This document shows, one piece after another, positions 18,766 to 25,984 of a stretch of 42,453 nt of DNA. This stretch comes from Candidatus Hydrogenedentota bacterium (GTDB lineage Bacteria > Hydrogenedentota > Hydrogenedentia > Hydrogenedentales > JAEUWI01), in NCBI GenBank assembly GCA_016791475.1, contig JAEUWI010000060.1, positions 1-42,453 on the forward strand, in the 5' to 3' direction. The notes under the pieces were generated by a model. It saw nothing but the letters and a program-made list of their open reading frames with translations. It made no database searches and had not been told where the DNA came from. The first letter of the stretch is position 1, and the number at the start of each line of letters is the position of its first letter. The position numbers and the translations under genes were made by a program.

Positions 18766-19233
18766 TCATAGCCGCCGCCAGTAGATTACGCCGTCGTCGC
18801 CCGGTTTGTAGAAATCGGGGATTCTGCCTACTTCTTTGTAGTTGTTGCGTTCGTAGAAAGCGCGCTGTCCGGAGTAGTCGGGGCGGCCGCCGGTCTCGAT
18901 GACGAGCGTTTCGCCGCCTTTGTTTCGGACGAAATCTTCCGCGTGGTTCAGGAGGGCGCGACCGCATCCGTGGCGCTGGGCGCTGGGGTGGACGCAGATC
19001 CAGTAGAGGTGCCAGGTGGCGGCGGTCAGGGGGGTGCTGCCAACACATACATAGCCGCAGAGCGCGCCGTCGCGGACGAGACCGAAGTGGGGATAGGGTC
19101 CGTCGAGGCCCCCGGCCACACCGTCGTCGAAGACTTCGAGGCCTACCTCCACCTCTTCCTCGCTGAAAGCACCACAGTCGGCGAGCATGCCGCGAATAGC
19201 GTCGCGATCTTCCGGGGTGAGTTCGCGTATCAT
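18766..19233 (-). CDS. GNAT acetyltransferase, last gene of the kamA operon
   Basis: A 155-residue GNAT-fold N-acetyltransferase. The acetyl-CoA loop is seen in CVHPSAQRHGCGRALLNHAE (Q/RxxGxG/A type) at about residues 85-104, with ALCGYVCVG before it and RAFYERNNYKEVGRI after it. The ATG at 19233 overlaps the stop of the upstream ligase gene as ATGA. In archaea and some bacteria a KamA-type enzyme (AblA) works with an acetyltransferase (AblB) to make N-epsilon-acetyl-beta-lysine; this protein could do such a step, but the two ligases between imply a longer route. Confidence 0.88.
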   Translation of the reverse strand: MIRELTPEDRDAIRGMLADCGAFSEEEVEVGLEVFDDGVAGGLDGPYPHFGLVRDGALCGYVCVGSTPLTAATWHLYWICVHPSAQRHGCGRALLNHAEDFVRNKGGETLVIETGGRPDYSGQRAFYERNNYKEVGRIPDFYKPGDDGVIYWRRL

Positions 19234-20138
19234 CGGGCCCACTCCAACTGCTTGCGCACGAACTGTTCCCAGGTCCAGCCCGCTTCGGTGACGCCGCGAT
19301 AGATGCCTACGTCTTCCCCCAGCTCGGGGTTCGGGTTGACGTCCAGCACGCGGGGAACGCCGTCCCCATCCAGGCGGAGGTCGATTCGCATGTAGCCCCG
19401 TGCGCCCACGGCCCGCCAGGCCGCCCGGGCGGTGTTTTCCAGAAGGCCGCGAAATTCCGGCGTAAGCTTCAGGTCATAGATCAGACGGGTGCAACCGAAG
19501 TCGGGGCTTTCGATGTCCCATTTCGACGCGTAGGTGTTCACGCGAAGGCCGTTTGAAAACTCCATATGGGCGGGCGAGAAGTACTCCGGTTCGTCCTTCC
19601 CCCACAGGGAGATGGTGTACTCCGCGCCGGCAAGGTATTCCTCGATCACCACGGGGCCGTTGATCCGCGCGCGGGCGCGGACCAGTTCTTCTTCGTTCTC
19701 GCAGATGGACTGTTCGTCGATACCGGCGGAGCCGTCTTCATCCGCGGGCTTTACGATGCAGGGGAACACACCGGTGCGCGGCACCGGGACGCCGGCGGCG
19801 GCGAGCACGGCGCTGGTCCGGTCTTTCCGGCGGCATAGGGCGAGGGCGGCGCTGCCCGATCCGGTAAAGGGGATATGTAGCCATTCCAGCAGCGCGGCGA
19901 CGTGGGCCTCCAGGTCAGGCCGGCCCAGGGGCGCTTCGCAGGCGTTGAACACCACATCAGGCTGGTGCGTGTCGAGCACTTCCATCACTTCGCGAAGTTC
20001 GCCGCGCACGCCCGCCACGGCCGCCTCGGGAAGGGCCGCCCTGAGCCCGTTCACAGCGCTGCTCAGATCAAACTCATCGGTCATCCGCCCCGGCTCCGCG
20101 CCTTCGGGCGCGAGCGAATGAAGAATCAACACCTTCAC
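19230..20138 (-). CDS. ATP-grasp ligase, D-Ala-D-Ala ligase-like (second copy)
   Basis: A 302-residue carboxylate-amine ligase. N-terminal Ddl-like domain (MKVLILHSLAPEG), a G-S-rich strand IPFTGSGSAALAL, the ATP-grasp strand PCIVKPADEDGSAGID, EEYLAGAEYTISLWG, and the metal site MRIDLRLDG...VLDVNPNPEL. The sequence lacks the exact serine/tyrosine pattern of housekeeping Ddl and is shorter at the N-terminus than its neighbour. Housekeeping Ddl normally sits with mur or fts genes, not here. It overlaps both neighbours by 4 nt (ATGA). Likely joins an amino acid to a carboxylate derived from the KamA product; inference. Confidence 0.85.
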   Translation of the reverse strand: MKVLILHSLAPEGAEPGRMTDEFDLSSAVNGLRAALPEAAVAGVRGELREVMEVLDTHQPDVVFNACEAPLGRPDLEAHVAALLEWLHIPFTGSGSAALALCRRKDRTSAVLAAAGVPVPRTGVFPCIVKPADEDGSAGIDEQSICENEEELVRARARINGPVVIEEYLAGAEYTISLWGKDEPEYFSPAHMEFSNGLRVNTYASKWDIESPDFGCTRLIYDLKLTPEFRGLLENTARAAWRAVGARGYMRIDLRLDGDGVPRVLDVNPNPELGEDVGIYRGVTEAGWTWEQFVRKQLEWAR

Positions 20139-21124
20139 GCGAAATTTACTCCTTGTCTCCGCGCTGCATCCACAAGAATGCCCTGGACCAGCGAATCATA
20201 GGGCACCGTGTCGCGCGATAGAAAAACGATATCGCTCGACTCGGGGTTCAATCCCGGCAGGGCGTTGCACTCCAGAAAGTGGGGTCGGCCGGAGGCGTCC
20301 AAGCGAAAATCCATGCGCGCGAAGTCCAGGCAACCCAGCAGGCGGTAGGCCGTCAGGGCCAGGCGATGCAGTTCGCCCAGCACTTCAGCGTCCAGCCGGG
20401 GCGGCACGAAATAACGAACTTCCTCGCGCCAGTTGCGCTTCACCTCGAGGGAATAGACAAAGGGCGCGGTGGCATTTACCGGCGCAATCTCCATGGCGCC
20501 CAGACATCGTGCCTCGGGGCCGTTCCCGGTGATGCCGACGGTGACTTCCACGCCGCTGACGAACTCTTCCACGAGAGCGGCGCAGCCATACTGCTCCCGA
20601 AGCCATTGGCACCGGGCGATGGCTTCGGCGGCATCATTCGCGATGGGATTGCTTCGAATACCCTTGCTGCTGCCCTCGTCGTTGGGCTTTACCAGCACGG
20701 GATAGCGCAGGGCGTCCAAGCGCGCGAAATCTTCATCCCGCTCCACCAGCGCACCTGCCGCCACGGGCACCTCGGGCGAGACCACGCGCCGTGCGGTGGC
20801 TTTGTCCAAGGTCACGGCGAGGGTCAGCGCGTCGGAGCCCGTATAGGGAATGCCGAGCAATTCGCACACGGCGGCTGGCACCGCCTCGCGGCAGCGCCGT
20901 CCGCTGCCCTCGGCTATATTGAAGACGAATCCAAATCCGCCCTCTTCGAGACGCCGGACCATGGTTTTATCCGCGATGACGGGCTCCGATTCGAGCCCCA
21001 ATCTCTTCAATGCGCCGGCGATGGCTTGGACTGTTACCTGGCCGTCGTATTCTTCATAGGTATCGTCGGGAACCCCGGCCGGAATCACCTCCGGCCGCGG
21101 GTTGTGCAGGATCGCAACCTTCAT
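20135..21124 (-). CDS. ATP-grasp ligase, D-Ala-D-Ala ligase-like (first copy)
   Basis: A 329-residue ATP-grasp enzyme. Landmarks are MKVAILHNPRPE, FNIAEGSGRRCREAVPAAV (Ddl-type N-terminal motif), GIPYTGSDALTLAVTLDKA, YPVLVKPNDEGSSKGI for ATP binding, and FARMDFRLD with FLECNALPGLNPESSD for metal and phosphate. It differs from the second copy throughout, so these are not a recent duplication and probably act on different substrates or in sequence. ATGA overlaps on both sides place it in one translation unit with kamA, the other ligase and the GNAT gene. Confidence 0.88.
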   Translation of the reverse strand: MKVAILHNPRPEVIPAGVPDDTYEEYDGQVTVQAIAGALKRLGLESEPVIADKTMVRRLEEGGFGFVFNIAEGSGRRCREAVPAAVCELLGIPYTGSDALTLAVTLDKATARRVVSPEVPVAAGALVERDEDFARLDALRYPVLVKPNDEGSSKGIRSNPIANDAAEAIARCQWLREQYGCAALVEEFVSGVEVTVGITGNGPEARCLGAMEIAPVNATAPFVYSLEVKRNWREEVRYFVPPRLDAEVLGELHRLALTAYRLLGCLDFARMDFRLDASGRPHFLECNALPGLNPESSDIVFLSRDTVPYDSLVQGILVDAARRQGVNFA

Positions 21125-22425
21125 GAATGATCCGACCGCCCGTTTCCGTTGTGACCGTTGTGGCCATTATTTCCGTTCTTGCCGTTCTTTCCAATCCGAC
21201 GCTCGTAGTGCTTATTGCCCGCCGGGGAAATCTTGCTGCTGGCGCCGGAGAGGAGATCCGCGACGGACTGAGCGGGTTTGGCGGGGGCCATGTCGTCCGC
21301 CACCTCTGGATAGCTGAAGAGGGCCCCTTCAAAATTCCGCAGCACGATCCGGCCGGGCGCGGCGCTGACGACGTAATTGGGCATGACGGGGATCTTGCCG
21401 CCGCCATCGGGCGCGTCCATGACAAAACGAGGCACGGCGAGTCCGGTGATGTGGCCGATCATGGATTCCATGATCTCCATGCCCTTCCAGAGACTGGTGC
21501 GGAGGTGTCCCGCGCCCACGACGGGATCGGCGTGGTAGAGGTAGTAGGGACGCACGCGGATCCGGAGCAGTCCCTTTACCAGGGCGCGCATGGTCTCCAC
21601 GCTGTCGTTTACGCCCGCGAGCAGCACGGACTGGTTGTTCACGGGAACGCCCGCGCGCACGAGGCGCTCGCAGGCCGCCGCCGACTCTTCGGTAATTTCA
21701 CGGGGATGGTTGAAGTGGGTATTGAGCCAGATGGGGCCGTTGCGATCAAGCACCCGCAGGAGGTCGTCGCCGATGCGCATGGGCATCATGACCGGTTCGC
21801 GGGAGCCGATGCGAACGAACTGCACGTGCTGGATTTCTCGCAGGGACTGGAGGATATACTCCAGCCGCTCCAGGGGCAGGGTCAGGGGGTCGCCTCCGCT
21901 GATGAGCACGTCCTCAATTTCTTCATGATCGCGGATATAGGCGAGGGCCTGATCGATCTCCTCCCGGCTGGAGGCTTCCCCGCTTTCTTTCCAGTTGCGC
22001 TTGCGAATGCAGAAGCGGCAATAGCTGGAGCAAAAGGACGTCACGACAAAAAGCACCCGGTCCGGATAGCGGTGGGTAAGGCCCGGCGCGGCTTTGTCTT
22101 TTTTCTCCGCGAGGGGGTCCAGCACGCCCAGGGGCGCATGCTCCAGCGAACTGGGGACAATCATGCGGCGGATGGGATCGAGGGGATCCTCGGGATCGAT
22201 CAGAGAGAAATAGTATGGCGAAACCGCAAAGCGAAACCTGGCCTGGAGGGCGCGGATGGATTCGGTCTCCTCCGCCGGCAGATTCAGCAACTCGGAAAGC
22301 TGCTCGGGGGTCCGCACCAGATTGCGAAGCTGCCACCGGCAATCGCGCCACTGCTCGTCCGGCACCTCGCTCCAAGGACTGGCCGCCTTCCCCCAGCGCT
22401 GTGTGCGCAGGCATTGATCATTCAT
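21121..22425 (-). CDS. kamA: KamA-family radical SAM aminomutase (lysine 2,3-aminomutase type)
   Basis: A 434-residue radical SAM/PLP enzyme. The iron-sulfur motif is C132-SSY-C136-RF-C139. K344 in DAPDGGGKIPVMPN matches the PLP lysine of lysine 2,3-aminomutase, and D300 (HADPVVGAGHLRT) and D337 (VMDAP) match the two aspartates that hold the substrate amino group in the clostridial enzyme, so a beta-lysine-forming activity is likely rather than EpmB-type tRNA-factor modification. The ATG at 22425 has AGGG about 8 nt upstream; longer in-frame starts up to 22524 are less supported. The C-terminus ends in a low-complexity Lys/His-Asn-Gly tail (about 412-430) encoded by 9-bp repeats. First gene of an operon with two ligases and a GNAT. 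Confidence 0.92.
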   Translation of the reverse strand: MNDQCLRTQRWGKAASPWSEVPDEQWRDCRWQLRNLVRTPEQLSELLNLPAEETESIRALQARFRFAVSPYYFSLIDPEDPLDPIRRMIVPSSLEHAPLGVLDPLAEKKDKAAPGLTHRYPDRVLFVVTSFCSSYCRFCIRKRNWKESGEASSREEIDQALAYIRDHEEIEDVLISGGDPLTLPLERLEYILQSLREIQHVQFVRIGSREPVMMPMRIGDDLLRVLDRNGPIWLNTHFNHPREITEESAAACERLVRAGVPVNNQSVLLAGVNDSVETMRALVKGLLRIRVRPYYLYHADPVVGAGHLRTSLWKGMEIMESMIGHITGLAVPRFVMDAPDGGGKIPVMPNYVVSAAPGRIVLRNFEGALFSYPEVADDMAPAKPAQSVADLLSGASSKISPAGNKHYERRIGKNGKNGNNGHNGHNGNGRSDHS

Positions 22426-22775
22426 GGGCCCTACCCTTATCCCTTCCATACCACGAGTGGCACCGACTTTTCCGCGAGAAGCGGGGCAAAGGAGGCCCTC
22501 GGCAAAACGATCCACAGGACACATTCAAACCGGCCATGCAATATGCTGTCGAGTCACCCCGGGGTCGCGGATGCAGCGGGCCGCTGTGCGCGGGATGGGT
22601 ACCGAAGCGCATGATGCTAACACCGAAAGGCGGTATCCCGCAATAGGTTTTTATGGCCTGAAAATTTTCCGCCAGCGCCCCGCGCTTGACTCCCCCGTCC
22701 GGGCGTGAAATCATTAGCCAGGCGTCCGGCAATTGCCCGGACAGGACCCTTGGCCAGGCCTCTCCGGGAGCTTCG
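22426..22775. other. Divergent regulatory region between kamA and the sulfatase gene
   Basis: No gene in 350 bp. It holds a good promoter for the sulfatase side (next entry) and, on the minus strand, a weak TTGCGG (22638-22643) and TAGCAT (22614-22619) pair with an 18-nt spacer as a possible kamA promoter, giving a leader of about 180 nt. A hairpin GTCCGG-N7-CCGGAC (22724-22742) would be at the start of the sulfatase transcript. Confidence 0.4.
22686..22714 (+). promoter_or_regulatory. Promoter of the sulfatase gene
   Basis: TTGACT (22686-22691), 17-nt spacer containing CGTG at 22704-22707, AATCAT (22709-22714). It lies 62 nt before the start codon. Confidence 0.4.
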
Positions 22776-24269
22776 ATGCGATACCTGAAATTGATTCTGC
22801 TGACCCTGTCTGGTGCCTGTTCGGGCCTGGCAGCCGTGGCCGACGCGCCGCCCGCTGCGCAGCCCAACATCCTCTTCATCATCGCGGACGACCAGGCCCC
22901 CGGCACCCTCCGGGCCTATGGCAACACTATCTGCCAGACCCCCAACCTGGACCGGCTCTCGGCGGAGGGCATGACCTTCGACGGGGCGCACCACATGGGA
23001 TCCTGGGTCGGGGCCGTATGTCGGCCTTCCCGCACCATGATCATGACGGGTCGCTCCCTCTGGCATATACCGGGAAAGGGCAACCCTTATGAGGGAGATG
23101 CATCGCGGATTCCCGCCGATATTGCCGAGCAGACCCTCCCCGCGGTGTTCAACCGGGCGGGCTACGACACTTTTCGCTCCTGCAAGCTGGGCAACAGCTA
23201 CGACGAGGCGAACAAGCGCTTCAAGACGGTCAAGGACCAGACCTGCCGCGAGGGCAACACCGCAGAGGGCAGCGCGTGGCATGCGGACCAGGTGCTCAAC
23301 TACCTGGCGGGGCGGGAAGCCGCGAAGCCGAAAGCGCCTTTCCTCATCTACCTTGGTTTTTCTCACCCCCACGACCCGCGCAACGGCACACCGGAACTTC
23401 TGGCGAAGTATGGCGCGCGAAACGACTGGGACCCGGCGCAGCCCGGCGAGGCGAATCCCGCCGCGCCGCCCCTGCCGGATTCCTGGCTGCCCGCCCATCC
23501 CTTTCCCCACGGTCACCCGGAGCTCCGCGATGAAGTGGCGGTGCAGGGCGTGATGACGGCGCGGGACCCCGCCACGGTGCGCAATGAAACCGGCCGGGAA
23601 TACGCCTGCATCGAGAACATCGACCAGCAGGTGGGCCGCGTGCTGGCGAAGCTGGAGGCCATGGGCGAGCTGGACAACACGTATATCTTCTACACCTCGG
23701 ATCACGGCATGTCCGTCGGCCGCCATGGACTCATGGGCAAGCAGAACCTCTACGAACACACCTGGCGCGTGCCTTTCGTCGTGCGCGGACCGGGCATCGA
23801 ATCGGGAAGCCGCGCCCTGGGCAATATTTATCTCATGGACGTCCTCCCCACGCTCTGCGACCTCGCGGGCGTCGCCGCGCCGCCCACCGTTGAGGGCCAG
23901 AGCTTCCGCCCGGTGCTGGAAGGCAAGGCGGGCGCCATCCGAGAGGTTCTCTACGGCGTATACTCGGGCGGCACCCAGCCCGGGATGCGCGCAGTGAAGC
24001 AGGGCGACTGGAAGCTCATCAAGTACGACACGATGGAAGGTCAGGTCCGCGAGACGCAGCTTTTCAATCTCAGCGAGAATCCAGAAGAATATTTGCTGGA
24101 GCACCACGCCCCCGAGGTCATCGCCGCTACCGGGCACACGCCAAACATGACCCAGGTGGACCTGGCGGAAGATCCGCGCTACGCTGACGACCGCGTACGC
24201 ATGGAGGCGCTGCTCCAAGCCGAGATGAAACGCTGGGATGATCCCGCGACGCTGTGGAATCAGAAGTAA
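22776..24269 (+). CDS. Secreted type I sulfatase
   Basis: A 497-residue arylsulfatase-family enzyme. A signal peptide (LKLILLTLSGACSGLAA) precedes the metal strand NILFIIADDQ; the active-site Cys to be oxidised to formylglycine is in AVCRPSRTMIMTG (CxPSR motif), and TSDHGMSVGRHGLMGKQNLYE carries later active-site residues. The ATG at 22776 has GGGAG about 7 nt upstream; the frame extends to 22686 but that part is the promoter. It may be a lipoprotein (LSGAC resembles a lipobox poorly). Substrate is probably a sulfated polysaccharide or ester; specificity cannot be read. No maturase for the formylglycine is in the window. It is followed after 15 bp by the DUF1697 gene. Confidence 0.93.
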   Translation: MRYLKLILLTLSGACSGLAAVADAPPAAQPNILFIIADDQAPGTLRAYGNTICQTPNLDRLSAEGMTFDGAHHMGSWVGAVCRPSRTMIMTGRSLWHIPGKGNPYEGDASRIPADIAEQTLPAVFNRAGYDTFRSCKLGNSYDEANKRFKTVKDQTCREGNTAEGSAWHADQVLNYLAGREAAKPKAPFLIYLGFSHPHDPRNGTPELLAKYGARNDWDPAQPGEANPAAPPLPDSWLPAHPFPHGHPELRDEVAVQGVMTARDPATVRNETGREYACIENIDQQVGRVLAKLEAMGELDNTYIFYTSDHGMSVGRHGLMGKQNLYEHTWRVPFVVRGPGIESGSRALGNIYLMDVLPTLCDLAGVAAPPTVEGQSFRPVLEGKAGAIREVLYGVYSGGTQPGMRAVKQGDWKLIKYDTMEGQVRETQLFNLSENPEEYLLEHHAPEVIAATGHTPNMTQVDLAEDPRYADDRVRMEALLQAEMKRWDDPATLWNQK

Positions 24270-24284
24270 GCAGGAAGCTTGAGA

Positions 24285-24830
24285 ATGAAAACGTACATCG
24301 CACTTCTTCGCGGCATCAATGTGGGCGGTCACAACAAGATGCCCATGAAGGAACTGGCCGCCCTGCTGGAGGGCCTGGGCCCTTCGGGGGTGCGCACCTA
24401 TATCCAGAGTGGCAATGTGGTATTTCGGGCGACCAAAGGAACGGCGACCCACTGGTCGGCGACGATCCGCACGGCGGTGGAGGGGCGATTTGGCTTTTCT
24501 CCGTGGGTGCTGGTGATGGAGGCGGCCGCCCTGGCCAGGGCGGCGGCCGCCAATCCTTATCCGGAGGCGGAAGCGGATCACAAGACGCTCCACCTCTTCT
24601 TCCTCGCGGCGAAACCGAAATCGCCCGATCTGGAGGCGATTGAGCGCATCAAATCTCCGACGGAATCCTACGCGCTCCTCGGCACGGTGTTTTACCTTCA
24701 CGCGCCCGACGGCATCGGGAAATCCAAGCTGGCCGAGCGGGCCGAGCGTCTGCTGGGGGTGGACGCTACCGCCCGCAACTGGCGCACCGTCCGCGAGGTG
24801 CTGGCGCTGGCGTCCGGCGCAAATCCGTGA
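24285..24830 (+). CDS. DUF1697 family protein
   Basis: A 181-residue protein of the DUF1697 family. The N-terminus KTYIALLRGINVGGHNKMPMKEL and TYIQSGNVVF are the family hallmarks; the C-terminus ends with ARNWRTVREVLAL, also typical. Function is unknown. The ATG at 24285 has AGGAAG about 8 nt upstream. It is probably cotranscribed with the sulfatase, with which no functional link is evident. Its 3' end meets the convergent coiled-coil gene with 1 bp between stop codons. Confidence 0.9.
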   Translation: MKTYIALLRGINVGGHNKMPMKELAALLEGLGPSGVRTYIQSGNVVFRATKGTATHWSATIRTAVEGRFGFSPWVLVMEAAALARAAAANPYPEAEADHKTLHLFFLAAKPKSPDLEAIERIKSPTESYALLGTVFYLHAPDGIGKSKLAERAERLLGVDATARNWRTVREVLALASGANP

Positions 24831-24831
24831 C

Positions 24832-25350
24832 TTAAAGTTTGGGAATATCGGGCAGGCTCTTGGGCTCGTCCGCAAGCGTGGCCGCCTTGTCCGCGGCGGT
24901 ATCGAGGGTTTTGCAGAGCGTCTTGATCGTGTCCGCCCATGCCTTGATATCCTTCATGTCGCCCCCCGTGCGCTTGAGCTCCTTTTCCATCTCCTGAAGC
25001 GCCTTGTATTCCTCCTGCATGGAGCGTCTGAGATTGCCGGCCGTGGTGCCCATTTCGCCCAGCTCCTTCACGATGGGCTTGAGCTTGGCCGCGATCTTTT
25101 CGAAGGACTTCTCCTGCTCCTCCATTTCGGTCGCAAGCGCCGAAATCTTCTTGGGGTCCTTCTCTTTCTTAATGGCTTTCTGGTTCTCGGCGATTACGTC
25201 CTTGCCCTCCATCAGCGCCCCCCGCAGCGTCTCGAATTCGGCATACTTCTTGTTCTGCATCGTCGCCAGCTTCTTGAGGCCCTTGTCAAGGTCGTCAACA
25301 CGCTTCTCGGCTTTGGGCAGATCTTTCTCGAAATCGACTTTTGCGGGCAT
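24832..25350 (-). CDS. Coiled-coil protein of unknown function
   Basis: A 172-residue, highly charged helical protein with no signal peptide or membrane segment. Heptad-like patterns run through nearly its whole length (KAEKRVDDLDKGLKKLATM, EEQEKSFEKIAAKL, ALQEMEKELKRTGG). I do not recognise the family. The ATG at 25350 has GGAGAG about 9 nt upstream and the composition is that of a real gene. It stands alone, convergent with the DUF1697 gene and divergent from the giant repeat-protein gene. Confidence 0.75.
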   Translation of the reverse strand: MPAKVDFEKDLPKAEKRVDDLDKGLKKLATMQNKKYAEFETLRGALMEGKDVIAENQKAIKKEKDPKKISALATEMEEQEKSFEKIAAKLKPIVKELGEMGTTAGNLRRSMQEEYKALQEMEKELKRTGGDMKDIKAWADTIKTLCKTLDTAADKAATLADEPKSLPDIPKL

Positions 25351-25984
25351 GCCTTAATCTCTCCGTTGGTGCATGGGCGCACATGGTCTCGCGCCCGACA
25401 ATTCGTGACGTGGCTGCAGGTGACCGTTCCCACCACTCGAGGGGGCGTCCTGCCGCATTTACAGCGATCTGAGACGCTAACACATCGCCGCCGCGAGTTC
25501 AATCGCAATCATACGGCGGTGCGGCAACGAAACCCGGTTCCGAAGCGGCGAGCGTCTCCGAGCTGGAACGTTGGCCCAGGCATCTTGCCCGGAGTCCGTT
25601 TCTCGACATCCCCTGGGACAGGCCCGCGCGCGGACGTGCACCTCGCCCCGCTGAAGGCACGTAGGGTGGCCACAACCGCCGCAACCCGCCCAAGGGTCCC
25701 TGCGCGGGTCCGTCCCCGACGTCCGCCGCTGGAAGTCTGTCCGTATGGGGAGTCCAAGCAGATAGAGCCCTCCTCAATATACTTGCACGACTTCCAAGGG
25801 GCTGTTCAGCAAACTCGCGTAAATTAAAAAGTCTACTACTCATTCTGTGCGACTTGACCGGTCGATTCGGATGGCACATAATCAGAAATCCCTGTCGAGA
25901 CCGGGCGAGAGGCTGTCCGTTTTGGTCGAGCGTTGTGTGACCTTACTGCTGCGCTATCCGCGCCTCCATGCTGGAGAAAACTGA
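25351..25984. other. Long intergenic region upstream of the giant surface-protein gene
   Basis: No convincing gene in 634 bp. Frames on both strands are open in places because of high GC but show no recognisable protein. The stretch at about 25500-25760 reads like decayed dispersed repeat or gene remnant. The last 130 bp hold the promoter described next. Confidence 0.5.
25854..25882 (+). promoter_or_regulatory. Promoter of the giant surface-protein gene
   Basis: TTGACC (25854-25859), 17-nt spacer, CATAAT (25877-25882), each one mismatch from consensus. The perfect palindrome GACCGGTC (25856-25863) overlaps the -35 and could be an operator half or coincidence. Predicted leader about 95 nt. 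Confidence 0.65.

Noticed and set aside
22617-24875. A 752-codon open frame on the minus strand across the sulfatase and DUF1697 genes
   Set aside because: Composition (Arg/His/Ala-rich) and lack of motifs show it is antisense to two well-recognised genes.
25499-25879. A 126-codon minus-strand frame before the giant-protein gene
   Set aside because: Arg/Pro/Gly-rich, no ribosome site and no known domain; it overlaps the promoter region and looks like decayed repeat DNA.
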